A DNA stretch of 64,000 nt from Campylobacter insulaenigrae NCTC 12927 (GTDB lineage: Bacteria; Campylobacterota; Campylobacteria; Campylobacterales; Campylobacteraceae), in NCBI RefSeq assembly GCF_000816185.1, contig NZ_CP007770.1:744001-808000 (forward strand). The letters run 5' to 3'. Each line of letters opens with the position of its first letter. The stretch's first letter is position 1. Both the position numbers and the translations under genes were made by a program. Under the pieces are notes generated by a model that did no database searches, had not been told where the DNA came from, and worked only from the letters and a program-made list of their open reading frames with translations. Shown piece after piece: positions 43,715 to 53,644 of the stretch.

Positions 43715-44875
43715 TTAAGATGGGGTTACAATTTTACAAATTGCTTCATCTGTAATTAGTTTTGCATCAAGTCTTGATCTAACTTTAATCCCAACTAAAT
43801 CATTTTGAGCATAAAGCTCATTTAATCTTGTAAAGCTCATAGTTTCTCTATCCCAAATTTCATAAAAACTAAAATCACCAAAAATAGCAGGAGTTTTACT
43901 TGCACCAAAACCATCTAAAGAAGAACAATAAGTCACTTTTTTACCTAAAATAGTGTCATATCCACCTGAACTAAGTGCTGGCATCCACAAAGGCCTACCA
44001 TCACCATCTACTAACTTATAAAGTGCTTTCATAAAATCATCCCCTACAAGCCAAGAAGCATTAGTTCTATACGCACTCTTTAGAGTAAAAAACGCATCTA
44101 TTACATCATTACTTGTAATACCGCTATTACTTGCTAATTCGTATTGTGTTTTTGTATTTATAATACCTGCTGGTTTTTTATTTCCATCGCCTTTTATAAA
44201 TGCTTCTTCCTCTGTTTGTGCGATTTTTTCAGCACTTTTTCTAATTAAAAAGCTTTCTAAATTTGAGATATTGTCATTTAGTAATTCTTCACTAATCTTA
44301 ATAATACCCCCGAGTTTGTGAGCTCCAATGGTTAATTTTGAAAAAGAAGCGTTGGCTTCATTAAAATTAGCCATTTCATCAATCCATCCAAAACCGCTTA
44401 TATCTTCAAGTATTGGTATGTCTTGATTTGTGGATGATTTTTGAACCGTCGCAAGTTTTCTAATCACACTAAGATCTGTTAATTTTGATCTAATTTTTGA
44501 TTGCAAAGTTGTAGGAACTAAAACTCCACCTTTATCTGTTGCACTTTCATTTAATGCATCTCTTTGCAAAGATTTATCGATAATTCCGCTTCTTAAGTAT
44601 TTAACAAAAGATTTCATAGAGTCTTTTTCATCTTCTCGTTGTGGATGTGGATTTTGTTCCAATCTTACACTTACAACTTCATTTAAAAAACTCTCTCTTT
44701 TTTGTTCTTCTTCAAGCCTTAAAAGCTCATTTCGTTTGCTTTCAAAGTCTTTAACCATTTGGTTATATTTTTGCTCTTCTTCTGTGCTAAATGTTCTTTT
44801 TTCATCTTTTGCTTTATTAGAAAGTTCTGACATCTGCTTATGTAAAGCACCTATATCTTCTCTTATTTTTTGCAT
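43715..44875 (-). CDS. Major capsid protein, HK97 family
   Basis: A 386-residue HK97-type capsid protein. The N-terminal about 100 residues are a coiled-coil delta domain (KTFSTEEEQKYNQMVKDFESKRNELLRLEEEQKRE) likely removed by the protease upstream. The fold part includes GGVLVPTTLQSKIRSKL, EEEAFIKGDGNKKPAGI and DRETMSFTRLNELYAQNDLVGIKVRSR, all typical. It lies 11 nt after the protease gene. Confidence 0.92.
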   Translation of the reverse strand: MQKIREDIGALHKQMSELSNKAKDEKRTFSTEEEQKYNQMVKDFESKRNELLRLEEEQKRESFLNEVVSVRLEQNPHPQREDEKDSMKSFVKYLRSGIIDKSLQRDALNESATDKGGVLVPTTLQSKIRSKLTDLSVIRKLATVQKSSTNQDIPILEDISGFGWIDEMANFNEANASFSKLTIGAHKLGGIIKISEELLNDNISNLESFLIRKSAEKIAQTEEEAFIKGDGNKKPAGIINTKTQYELASNSGITSNDVIDAFFTLKSAYRTNASWLVGDDFMKALYKLVDGDGRPLWMPALSSGGYDTILGKKVTYCSSLDGFGASKTPAIFGDFSFYEIWDRETMSFTRLNELYAQNDLVGIKVRSRLDAKLITDEAICKIVTPS

Positions 44876-44886
44876 TTTCTCTCCTT

Positions 44887-45438
44887 TTAAAGTGTTTTAA
44901 TCATAAGTTCTAGCTCACGATCTCTAGCTTGAGCTAAAGCTTTAGCTTCTTTTTGAGATTGTTCATCAAAAAAACGTTTTTTTGCATTTTTGTCAGCACC
45001 TTTCCAAACAGCACTGAGTTCAAAAATTTCAAATTCATTTACAAGAATTTTTTTAGGAATACTGTCTTTATCTGTAGTTTTTTTTAAGATTTTATACCCT
45101 ATAGATACATCACTTAAAATTCCATCTTTGTATTTTTTAAAAATATTTTGACTTTTTTCATCTTTAGCAAAAATACAATCACAAACTAATTCACCATTTT
45201 CAATTCTTATATTCTCAATTTTTGCTATAGCATTATCTACACTTGGTTCATGATCTTTAAAAAGTGTTCTTAATTCGCTATATTTCGCACCACCAACATC
45301 CAATTCTTCTATGTATTCACCTAACTCCCAATCCCAACGCATACAAGCATTAGAATTTGAAATCATTACAAAACTTAAAATACTTTCAGTTTCATCTACA
45401 CTTTTAATTTTTGCAGTATCTGATCTTATAAGGTTCAT
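44887..45438 (-). CDS. Prohead protease, HK97 family
   Basis: A 183-residue capsid maturation protease. The start is the ATG at 45438 (AAGGAAAAAC upstream); a longer frame exists but has no ribosome site. LRTLFKDHEP supplies the catalytic histidine and ILSDVSIGYKI the serine, as in the U35 family. It is the first gene after late promoter copy 1. Confidence 0.85.
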   Translation of the reverse strand: MNLIRSDTAKIKSVDETESILSFVMISNSNACMRWDWELGEYIEELDVGGAKYSELRTLFKDHEPSVDNAIAKIENIRIENGELVCDCIFAKDEKSQNIFKKYKDGILSDVSIGYKILKKTTDKDSIPKKILVNEFEIFELSAVWKGADKNAKKRFFDEQSQKEAKALAQARDRELELMIKTL

Positions 45439-45467
45439 GTTTTTCCTTAAAAATATATTTTGCAAAG

Positions 45468-45505
45468 ATTTTATAAATTTTTTGAGGCGTTAAAGTGCGT
45501 GTTAG
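45468..45505 (-). promoter_or_regulatory. Putative late promoter, copy 1 (capsid module)
   Basis: The minus strand reads TAACACGCACTTTAACGCC, ten bases, TATAAAAT. Two ACGC half-sites start 10 bp apart. The -10-like box (45468-45475) is about 30 nt before the protease start. It is one of four copies with identical geometry. Confidence 0.65.
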
Positions 45506-45506
45506 A

Positions 45507-46376
45507 TTAAATTAGACCTTGTATATTTAATTTAATTTGTAAAAAATCATAATCTTCAATAGGAGCTGAATAATCTTTTAAAATACCAAATGTAGTTAAT
45601 TTTTTAAAACCATTTTCGCTTTCATCTGCTATAAATAAAGTTTTTTTATTGTAAATGCTTTCAATTAAATTATCATAATAATCAAAATGAACTTTTTCTA
45701 AGGCAATTATGAATTCTAAAAATTTAGCCCTTTTACCATCTACTACAGTAGTATGCCCCCATTCATTTGTATTTGTTTTAGAATAATTAAGATAAGTAAG
45801 ATTAGCAGGGTGTATAGTAATACCTAATTTTTCTTTTTTGCCCAAAAGTATATGTCCAACATTAGCTATGTCATTTAATGCGTAAAAAGTAATTTCTATC
45901 TTAGAATTAATTGGATAATCAAAAAAGATGAAATCATCTTTGTTGATTTTAAATTTACCAAAAAAATATTCCCACCAAGTGCGTGATTTTTTAAAAAACA
46001 TAGATTTTTCATAAATAATTCTTTTATCTAACGTTTGAATTTTAATTTTAGATATATTTGCATTTAAAATAGCAAAAGCGTCAAAACTTTCTTTTGTATC
46101 TATAATAACACTCCAAGTTTTATTATCTTTGCTTTGAGTATTTATTTCATCATCAAAACATGCGTTTTCATTTGTTGGTCGCATTTTTACCCATTTGTCA
46201 AAATAAATATCTGGTTCTTCATGTTTGTCTTCATCATTTGCACTTTTGTAAACATAACCCTTAAAAGAAACCTCATCATTAATTTTATAAGTATTTTCTT
46301 TGCTCCAAAGTGGTGTTTTATCTTTGCTTATGGTGTTTTGTTCTATTATGAATTCTAAAGGTCTAACTATAATCAT
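45507..46376 (-). CDS. Tail-associated protein with CBM-like segment, 289 aa
   Basis: A 289-residue protein translated right after the tape measure gene (ATGA overlap), the place of distal tail components. PLWSKENTYKINDEVSFKGYVYKSANDEDK (about 22-51) follows the W.....Y..GD.V...G..Y.A pattern of small carbohydrate-binding (CBM5/12) modules. The rest is beta-rich. Possibly a distal tail or baseplate protein touching surface sugars (inference). Confidence 0.55.
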   Translation of the reverse strand: MIIVRPLEFIIEQNTISKDKTPLWSKENTYKINDEVSFKGYVYKSANDEDKHEEPDIYFDKWVKMRPTNENACFDDEINTQSKDNKTWSVIIDTKESFDAFAILNANISKIKIQTLDKRIIYEKSMFFKKSRTWWEYFFGKFKINKDDFIFFDYPINSKIEITFYALNDIANVGHILLGKKEKLGITIHPANLTYLNYSKTNTNEWGHTTVVDGKRAKFLEFIIALEKVHFDYYDNLIESIYNKKTLFIADESENGFKKLTTFGILKDYSAPIEDYDFLQIKLNIQGLI

Positions 46377-49300
46377 TCTTCAATCCTTTCTACGATTTCT
46401 CTTGTTTGTTTTGTGAGTATTGACATATCCATACAAAGTCTTTTAATGCCTTTATCTACATTATCTATTTTTGTAATTAGTCCATCAAATTTAGAATTTA
46501 ATTGCTTAAAACCATTATCTATGCCTTTAAAAAGAGCTAATTCTAATTTTTCAAACATATTAGAAACATCAACCTTTAAGCCTTTGCCATCTTTTAATGG
46601 AATAATAGCTTCAGGATATCCATTTTCTCCTATAATGGCATTTGTTTTTTGTGTTATTATTCCACCATCTGCAAAGGCGACCGCTTTTTTATTTGGATTT
46701 TTTATTTCTTGATTTAAAGCATCATCTACTTTATTAGAATTGTTTTGATACGCAAGTAAAGCATATTTTAGATTTTCTATAGCAGCTACACTTAAAGAAC
46801 TGCCATTTTTCAACTCTTTAATCATACCATCTAAGTATTTTGCTATAGGAGAATCTTCTCCAAGATACTTAATCATTTCTTGAACTTCTTTTTGACTTTG
46901 CTCTAAAAGAGTTTCTCTATATTTTTTTAATTCTTCTAATGTCATAGAAGATGTGTCTTTTATAGTTTCTTGAAGTTTTTCGTTTATTTTTTCATTTTCT
47001 AATATGATTTTACTAATCTCATTTTGTATGGTATTTAAATCAGCTTCACCTCCTAAATCTTTCATATCATTTGCCATTTTTAACATTTGAAATTGATATT
47101 CTTCATAGGATGAGGAATTTCTTAAATCATTTGCTTTGGCACTTGCTGCTTGTTTTAATTCTTCAAAAGAAGAGGAATTAAAATTATTATTTTTAAAATC
47201 TTCACTAGCCTTTTTTAGTAACTTCTCATAGTTTTTATTTATCATTTGCGGTGTTTGAATAGTTTGTTTAATTAAATTATCACTAAAGCTAGTAAGAGAA
47301 GATAAAATATTTTTTTGGTTATTTAAATTTTCTAAAAGTTTGTTATTTTCATTAATTTTAATTTTGGCATATTCTTTTGAATTTTCATCTTCATACGCTT
47401 TTATAAGTTCATCAACCTTAGCTAACTCATTTAAGTGCTCTGATGAAAAAATCAAGCCACCTTGTTCTTTCATTATTTGCTCAAAGGAAGTAATAATGGA
47501 TATTAATTGTTTTCTAAGCTCAGTGTTACCAGTGCTTAAAAAATCATTTATTCCATCATATCCAAGATTTAATAACTTATCATTAGCATTAAAAATATCT
47601 TTGAAAATATCTTGTTCTTCTTTGCTTAAATCATCTTTTAAACCACCCATTATAGTAGCATACTGATTGAGTAAATCATTAACTTTAAAAATACTAGTAT
47701 CTAGTCCATTAACGCCAGCAAAGCTTTGATTTATCTGCATTAACTCACTTGTTTTATTGATAATAGTTTGTAAGATATTATTTACTTGCTCATTTGCATT
47801 TGCTAAGGCTTGTAATAATTGTTCCCAAGCTTCTACATTTTCAGCTGAAAAATCATTTCTTAAGCTTTCATTATAAGCCTCATTAAGTTTATCTAGTGAA
47901 ATTTGTGAAATATTTTTAAATTCATTTTCTTTTAGCCCTAATATATCAAAACCACCACTTATATTTCTAATGGCAGTTTTTAATCCATACATAGTATCAT
48001 CAAGAGTAATTTTAGCTACTTTTACAGGATCATTTTTATATATTTGACTTAAAATATTACTTTGCATACTCATAAACTGACCAAATTGCTTAGAAAGTTG
48101 CTGTGCATAAGATATATTTGCTTCTTTAGCAGCTTGCTGTATGGATTTAATTTGTTCGTTGATTAATTCTTTATCATTAGTGTTTAAAAAACTTTTTAAT
48201 AAAGCATTTGGAACGGCTGTATCTATAAGAGAATTACCGCTATATTTTCCAGCATTTATCTCATATTTGTCTAAATTTGCCCCTAGCTTTTCTAATAATG
48301 CATATTGATTGTCTAAGAATAAATTAAGCTCTTTTATCTTTCTATCATTTATATTTTGATACTCAGTCCAGCTTTTTTTGCTAAACCACCCTTTCTTTTG
48401 ATAATCAATATAGCTTTGTAAATTTCCTTGTGAGAAATGATCTTTAAAATTTATATCTTGCCAAAGTCTTAGACCGCTTCCGGTAGCTTTAGTTTTTCCA
48501 AAAATTCCACCTATAACACTGCCTAAAAGACCTCCTACTAAAGTACCTATGCCAGGAGCTATCAAAGAACCTAAAATCCCACCTATAGCACCGCCATTTC
48601 CAGCATGAGTATCAGTTTTAAATAACATATCCCCAAGTTTTCCTATTCCATAACCTAAAAGACCACCACTTAATGCATTAGTTGCTAAACCACCAACAAA
48701 ACCCAAAGTAGATCCAATACCACCACTTAAAGCTCCATTCATTCCACTAATACCTAAAGAACTCCACAAAGCACCAGAGCTAAAAGATGTTAGAGCGGTT
48801 GATCCAAAAAAATTACCAAGATATGCACTTCCTAAACTTAAAATATTACTTCCTAATGTCCCTATATTCTTTATTAAATTAGAAAAATTTTGAAATACAG
48901 AAGTAAAGCTATCACCAATACCACTAAAATCAAAACTAGTAAAACTTTGTATTTTTTCAAATGTAGAACCACTTAAAATACCTTCTAATGCATTAAATCC
49001 ACTTAGTACATTAGATACACCATTTAATACATCTTGTCCTTTTTCAACCTCTCCACTAGAAGATATAACAACTTCTTTACCATCTACAACACCTGTAAAA
49101 TTTCCATTATTATCTTTTTTTAAGCCCAAATCTTGAGAAATCAAACTAACATTTTGATAAGAATTGTTCACACCCATTAATGAATTTGTAAAAATGCCTG
49201 ATATTGAACCACTAATAGAACTAATGGCAGGTGATAGCATATCCATAGCCAAAGATTTACCTAAACCTATGAATAATTCTTTTAAATTTTTTATTTTTCC

Positions 49301-51601
49301 TTCTATGAAATCAAAAAAACGGCTTTCTATGGTTCTTTGCATATTTGCTATCATCTTAAGATAATCATTTTCTACATTTTTAAATGTTTTTGATGCGTTT
49401 TTTTCTACATTTAAAAAAGCTTCTTTTTGTGTCTTTATGAGTTTTTTAAGATCTTCTTCATCTAAAATATCTATAAATTTTTCTCTTAATTCTATTTCTT
49501 TTAATGCCCAAGCTTCTTGTTTTTTACCAACACTTTCATAAAATTCAAGCATTAAACTCTTATAGGATTGAAATTCTTTTTGGCTTTCTTTTAAATCCAG
49601 ATCTATAATCATTTCTTCTTTAGCTTTTTGTATGGTTTTGCCATCTAAACCTATTTTTTTAAAATGTTTCAATTTTTCATTGATAGCTTCTAAGCTTTTT
49701 TCATACTCACTCATAGTGATTTGTGAAAGTTCTTTGAGTGCTTGATTTTGCTCTTTTATGATTTGTGTATGCTTTTCTTGAGCAAGTTTTGCTTTTTCTT
49801 CTTGCTCTAGTATTTTTCTAACCTCATCTGCTTTAACAGCATGAGCTAATGCATTAGATATAATATCAACTTGCTCTACTAATGCACTATTTTGCTCCCA
49901 ATTGCTAATACTAACAAGTTCTAATAATTTTTTATTTAAATCATCTAAAGCCTTGTTTGTTTTTTCCAACTCCTGACTTTCTATTTTTGGAATTTGAATT
50001 TTTGTTACTAACTCAACTGCATCATTTAATTCCTTATTAAGTTTTTCTACACTCCTTAGTTTTACTTCCTCTTTTGCGTTTTGCTTAATTTTTTCATCTA
50101 AAAATGCTATTTTTTGAGCTACATTTGCAATCTCTCTTGCATCTTCGACACTTTGTTTTCTAATATTTCCCATAAAAGAAAAATCTATTTTTTGCAAATA
50201 AGAAACTGCGTTTTTATATTCTTCGCCTATGAAATCAAATGAATATTCTTTTAAAAAATTACCTATTGTATTTTGAAATCTTCCAATATCTGATATACTT
50301 TCTAATTCTTTTTCTAATTCATCTTTTTGTTTTTTTAAATCCTCTATATCCAAAATTTCAATCTTTCTTTTAAAAGAAGAATTTAATTTTTCTGTTTTCT
50401 CATATGCTTTATCCAAAGCATCTTCTATAGCAAATAATCTTTCTATTAAAACTAAAGGTATAGCGTTCTTAGCAACATTTGATAGTGCTTTAAATCCTTG
50501 AGATAAAACAATAGTCCTTTTATTTACTTCACTTATACTTTGAGCATTAGAAAGCAGTCCAACTCTTTGTAAATATAAAGCATTTTTAGCATCTAGTATT
50601 GAAGCTTTTAACTCTAAAAATCCTTTGGATAAAATCGGAGCTATTTTAGAATATATCTTCAAACTAGCAAAAGCCAAAGAAACATTAATAAGTATAGGTG
50701 TTAAGCTTTGAAAAGTTTTAATAAAACTAGAAATGCTATCTTTATTTTCTTCCATATAAATATTTAGTTTTAACAAGCTTTCATTTACACTTTCAAATAT
50801 AGGCTTACTTAAATCTCTTTTTAATTTATCTATATTTGATTTTAAAAGTTTAATATTATCTTCATAACCTCCAAGAGCTAGCTGAGCAACCTTAACATTT
50901 TCACTTGTTTTTTGAATAATTAAATTATATAAATTACCATTTGCATTAGCTTCTTTAATAGCTTCATTGGTAAGTCCGATTTGTTTTAAAAATCTACCAA
51001 GATCAGAACTTGATAATACAACTCCATTTCCAAGACCATCTATTGTCATTTTAAGCTGTTCTACTCCAAGACCTGATATTTTAAGAGTTTGCATTAAATT
51101 TTCAAAAGATTTTATGCTTTCATCAAAATTCATATTTTTTGAAACACCAGCATAAAAACTAGAAAAAATATCCGCTAAATCTGATACTGCATATCCTGAC
51201 TTAGAAGATAAATTATTAAACTGTTCTAGTGTTTTAGCACTTTGTTTTAATGATAATTGGTATTTTTCTTGTATATTTAATGTCTTGCCAAAAGATGCAA
51301 CATTAGATGAATTTACTGCGATTAAAGAAGCTATATTTTTCTTTGTCTTTTCATATTGGGAATTTAAATCTATAAAAGATTTGGCATAATTGCTTACGCT
51401 ATCAAACATAGCTTTATAACCATGATAGCTTTGCACAAAATGTGCATTCATGTTCAATACAGCTTTAGATAAACCCAAAAAACTTTCTTTAACATCTTTT
51501 GTTTTTTGATTTAGATTAACAAAGCTTTGACTTAGTTTATTAACGCTGACAACTCCTTTGTTTGTATCAACACTTATGCCAACTTTTACATTTTTTGCCA
51601 C
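46373..51601 (-). CDS. Tail tape measure protein
   Basis: The longest gene, 1742 residues, starting at GTG 51601 with AAAAGGAAAT upstream. The N-terminal part is helical with TMP patterns (FASLKIYSKIAPILSKGFLELKAS). A central glycine-rich hydrophobic block (about 985-1050, GIGSTLGFVGGLATNALSGGLLGYGIGKLGD and IGGILGSLIAPGIGTLVGGLLGSVIGGIFG) is the usual membrane-active part. Long coiled coils follow. The end (AFADGGIITQKTNAIIGENGYPEAIIPLKDG) is the classic TMP C-terminal motif. Its length predicts a long flexible tail. Confidence 0.95.
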   Translation of the reverse strand: MAKNVKVGISVDTNKGVVSVNKLSQSFVNLNQKTKDVKESFLGLSKAVLNMNAHFVQSYHGYKAMFDSVSNYAKSFIDLNSQYEKTKKNIASLIAVNSSNVASFGKTLNIQEKYQLSLKQSAKTLEQFNNLSSKSGYAVSDLADIFSSFYAGVSKNMNFDESIKSFENLMQTLKISGLGVEQLKMTIDGLGNGVVLSSSDLGRFLKQIGLTNEAIKEANANGNLYNLIIQKTSENVKVAQLALGGYEDNIKLLKSNIDKLKRDLSKPIFESVNESLLKLNIYMEENKDSISSFIKTFQSLTPILINVSLAFASLKIYSKIAPILSKGFLELKASILDAKNALYLQRVGLLSNAQSISEVNKRTIVLSQGFKALSNVAKNAIPLVLIERLFAIEDALDKAYEKTEKLNSSFKRKIEILDIEDLKKQKDELEKELESISDIGRFQNTIGNFLKEYSFDFIGEEYKNAVSYLQKIDFSFMGNIRKQSVEDAREIANVAQKIAFLDEKIKQNAKEEVKLRSVEKLNKELNDAVELVTKIQIPKIESQELEKTNKALDDLNKKLLELVSISNWEQNSALVEQVDIISNALAHAVKADEVRKILEQEEKAKLAQEKHTQIIKEQNQALKELSQITMSEYEKSLEAINEKLKHFKKIGLDGKTIQKAKEEMIIDLDLKESQKEFQSYKSLMLEFYESVGKKQEAWALKEIELREKFIDILDEEDLKKLIKTQKEAFLNVEKNASKTFKNVENDYLKMIANMQRTIESRFFDFIEGKIKNLKELFIGLGKSLAMDMLSPAISSISGSISGIFTNSLMGVNNSYQNVSLISQDLGLKKDNNGNFTGVVDGKEVVISSSGEVEKGQDVLNGVSNVLSGFNALEGILSGSTFEKIQSFTSFDFSGIGDSFTSVFQNFSNLIKNIGTLGSNILSLGSAYLGNFFGSTALTSFSSGALWSSLGISGMNGALSGGIGSTLGFVGGLATNALSGGLLGYGIGKLGDMLFKTDTHAGNGGAIGGILGSLIAPGIGTLVGGLLGSVIGGIFGKTKATGSGLRLWQDINFKDHFSQGNLQSYIDYQKKGWFSKKSWTEYQNINDRKIKELNLFLDNQYALLEKLGANLDKYEINAGKYSGNSLIDTAVPNALLKSFLNTNDKELINEQIKSIQQAAKEANISYAQQLSKQFGQFMSMQSNILSQIYKNDPVKVAKITLDDTMYGLKTAIRNISGGFDILGLKENEFKNISQISLDKLNEAYNESLRNDFSAENVEAWEQLLQALANANEQVNNILQTIINKTSELMQINQSFAGVNGLDTSIFKVNDLLNQYATIMGGLKDDLSKEEQDIFKDIFNANDKLLNLGYDGINDFLSTGNTELRKQLISIITSFEQIMKEQGGLIFSSEHLNELAKVDELIKAYEDENSKEYAKIKINENNKLLENLNNQKNILSSLTSFSDNLIKQTIQTPQMINKNYEKLLKKASEDFKNNNFNSSSFEELKQAASAKANDLRNSSSYEEYQFQMLKMANDMKDLGGEADLNTIQNEISKIILENEKINEKLQETIKDTSSMTLEELKKYRETLLEQSQKEVQEMIKYLGEDSPIAKYLDGMIKELKNGSSLSVAAIENLKYALLAYQNNSNKVDDALNQEIKNPNKKAVAFADGGIITQKTNAIIGENGYPEAIIPLKDGKGLKVDVSNMFEKLELALFKGIDNGFKQLNSKFDGLITKIDNVDKGIKRLCMDMSILTKQTREIVERIEE

Positions 51602-51655
51602 TTTAATTTCCTTTTATGTTAATTTAGCTAGAATGAAAATAAAAAAGGTATTAGG

Positions 51656-51979
51656 ATGTTTTTTTACTCTTATGAGCCACTTACTTTTGCAACTTTGTTG
51701 TTTTTGCTTGTGGTATTTTTTATGGCTAAAACTAAGAGTAAAAAAGAATTTAAAGAAAAGATTATTGATAAAGAGCTTGCTGATTTTGCTAAAAATATTG
51801 ATATTTTTTTCAAAGAAAATAAGCCCACAAAAACTTTGCTTAGTAGACAAACTATACAATTTGCTATAAAAAATAATCTTTTTACAGTTTCTATAAAAAA
51901 GCAGTTTTATCAGATTTTGCAAAAGTATCCAAATGAGAAAGAATTTATTATAGAGTTTAATCATAATTTATTATCCTAA
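51656..51979 (+). CDS. Rightward single-gene insertion (moron-like), 107 aa
   Basis: A 107-residue protein with one membrane helix (about 9-22) and a basic cytosolic part (SKKEFKEKIIDKELADFAKNIDIFFKENKPTKTLLSRQTIQFAIKNN). It is encoded against the direction of the tail genes between chaperone and tape measure, with GGTATTAGG before the ATG. Its end overlaps the T chaperone frame by 9 nt. An opposite frame covers the same DNA but is low-complexity and lacks a start signal. No family recognised. Confidence 0.55.
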   Translation: MFFYSYEPLTFATLLFLLVVFFMAKTKSKKEFKEKIIDKELADFAKNIDIFFKENKPTKTLLSRQTIQFAIKNNLFTVSIKKQFYQILQKYPNEKEFIIEFNHNLLS

Positions 51980-52300
51980 TAGCTCTAAAAAGTCTAAACT
52001 TAATTTTTCTAAATCTATGTTTTGATTTTTCTTAGCACTTTGCTTAATTGATATTGGTTTTAAATGCTCACTTAGTAAAAAATCTTCACATTTATTTTTA
52101 ACACCCATAAAGGATGCAATCATACTAAGCAAAATGCTTATTTGTATTTCATTTCTATCACAAGCTAAAGGCTCATTAGATAAAAATTCCATCCATTCGT
52201 TAAATTCAGCTTGTGTGATGCTTTGTTCTAACTCGCCTATTGTTTTTCCTAATGCAAGGGCTAGGCGATATTTTAATCGCCCTTGCTCTCTTGCTTTGGG
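51971..52300 (-). CDS. Tail assembly chaperone, T part made by -1 frameshift (gpGT)
   Basis: In the -1 frame after the slippery heptamer at 52294-52300 the sequence runs KAREQGRLKYRLALALGKTI, GELEQSITQAEFNEWMEFLS and on to SLDFLELLG, 108 codons without a stop. LALALGKT.GEL...I...EF.EW is the pattern of phage T-domain chaperones, and no ribosome site or start opens this frame. The frame would be lost if only the ATG at 52192 were used. The fusion with the G part should bind the tape measure protein during tail assembly. Confidence 0.8.
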   Translation of the reverse strand, partial: PKAREQGRLKYRLALALGKTIGELEQSITQAEFNEWMEFLSNEPLACDRNEIQISILLSMIASFMGVKNKCEDFLLSEHLKPISIKQSAKKNQNIDLEKLSLDFLELLG

Positions 52301-52644
52301 ACTTCTACACTAAAGGTTAAAATTTCATCAGCTATTTTAGAAATAATCATAAGTGCATTTTGATTAAGTTGCGTGATTTCTTTTTTGCTTAATCTTGGTT
52401 CTACAAGTCCTTTTAAAACAACTTCAGTTCTAAAATTAGAATTATTACTTATGGCTTCTATATTGATTTCATTAGTATCATCCCCATCTTTACTATCTTT
52501 TTTAAACTCTATTTTATGATTTTTCATAAGCTCATATTGTTCTAACATGGAAAGTTGCTTTATGGTTATTTTTTCATCAATACCATCAACATTAATTTCT
52601 TTTGTTTTAAGGGAATTATTTTGTAAAAAATCTTTTAAATTCAT
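52273..52644 (-). CDS. Tail assembly chaperone, G part
   Basis: A 123-residue protein (MNLKDFLQNNSLKTKEINVDGIDEKITIKQLSMLEQYEL) between tail tube and tape measure. It fits the G chaperone position of siphoviruses. The zero-frame product ends FSVEVPKQESKGD. Slippage at the heptamer near its end makes the longer GT product. It overlaps the tail tube gene by 4 nt. Confidence 0.75.
   Translation of the reverse strand: MNLKDFLQNNSLKTKEINVDGIDEKITIKQLSMLEQYELMKNHKIEFKKDSKDGDDTNEINIEAISNNSNFRTEVVLKGLVEPRLSKKEITQLNQNALMIISKIADEILTFSVEVPKQESKGD
52294..52300 (-). promoter_or_regulatory. Programmed -1 ribosomal frameshift site
   Basis: The minus strand reads C CCA AAG in the zero frame, a canonical X XXY YYZ slippery heptamer (slip to CCC AAA). 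It lies seven codons before the zero-frame stop and opens the T frame. GGGCGAT and ATCGCC, 15-35 nt downstream, can form a stimulatory hairpin. Confidence 0.75.
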
Positions 52645-53615
52645 CTTTTTCTTCCTTTTTGTGCAAAATTATTGTTATTAAATTCTTCCTCTGTAGCAGA
52701 TGAAGCTACTCCACTGCTTTCATCACAAGTATATTTTTTTCTTATATCTTTATTTGCTGGATACGCTAGCGTTAAAGGATTTGGGTAAAAATAAATTGTT
52801 TTACCTTTTAATTCCTCATAAGATTGTCCTTGGGTTGGCTCATTTTCAGTCTCATGAATGATATTTTCATCATTTTCTTTTTCCCACTTGTTTTCTTGTT
52901 CTTGCTCACTATCTATAAATTCTTTACTCTTATCAAAAACTTGCTTTTTAGCATGTGGACATACCCCTCTAACACTATCAAAAATATATATAAATCTCTC
53001 ATCATTAATTTGTGGTGTTTTTAAGGTGCTTGCTTTTGGATAGTGATAAACTATTTTTGATTTTTTATCTGAATAGACATTACCAACTACTAATGCATCG
53101 CTAGTATGCTCTATATTTTCTCCATCTTCAAATCTAAAAGGAGTGATGTCTTTTGCTTCTCCTATTTTTTCTGCTGTGATATTTGCACTAAATTTATTGT
53201 TAGCTTCACTAGTAACTTCAAAGCCTGTTATTTTCATTTTTATTTTTAAAGTTGTTTTTCTTTCATCATTAACCTCAACAATGATAAAAACTTCTTCATT
53301 TTCTTCAAAAGCCTTTTCAAGATAATTTACTCCTTCAAAATCTTGTGTTTTTCCATCTTTTGCAAATTTGTAAAGTAAAGACATATTTACAGTAGCACTT
53401 GTTTTTTTACCTACTGCATTTAATTCTTCATAGTCTCTATCATTAATTGGGCTTAGTTTTTGACTTTCTCTACTTCCTCCTTTAAGCCCTGAAATGCTAG
53501 TTAAAAAACCTGCTTGTATTGGTGTAGAACCAGCAGCTTCCATAGCTCTTGATAAAACCAATACTCTAAGTCCTTGAACATCTGGTGCATTTGAAATTAT
53601 TTTTTCTTTTGGCAT
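52641..53615 (-). CDS. Major tail tube protein
   Basis: A 324-residue protein. The first 160 residues (PIQAGFLTSISGLKGGSRESQKL, then VGKKTSATVNMSLLYKFAKDG) look like a siphovirus tail tube core. The rest holds two similar segments (SKIVYHYPKASTLKTPQINDERF and KTIYFYPNPLTLAYPANKDIRKKY) joined by an acidic linker, likely surface decorations. It is the first gene after late promoter copy 2. Confidence 0.7.
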   Translation of the reverse strand: MPKEKIISNAPDVQGLRVLVLSRAMEAAGSTPIQAGFLTSISGLKGGSRESQKLSPINDRDYEELNAVGKKTSATVNMSLLYKFAKDGKTQDFEGVNYLEKAFEENEEVFIIVEVNDERKTTLKIKMKITGFEVTSEANNKFSANITAEKIGEAKDITPFRFEDGENIEHTSDALVVGNVYSDKKSKIVYHYPKASTLKTPQINDERFIYIFDSVRGVCPHAKKQVFDKSKEFIDSEQEQENKWEKENDENIIHETENEPTQGQSYEELKGKTIYFYPNPLTLAYPANKDIRKKYTCDESSGVASSATEEEFNNNNFAQKGRKR

Positions 53616-53644
53616 TTTTACTCCTTGTTATAAAATACAAAGAG

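Noticed and set aside
51614-51964. A 116-codon leftward frame opposite the 107-aa rightward gene
   Set aside because: Low-complexity Phe/Lys/Ser composition and no ribosome site; it mirrors a plausible rightward gene that has one.
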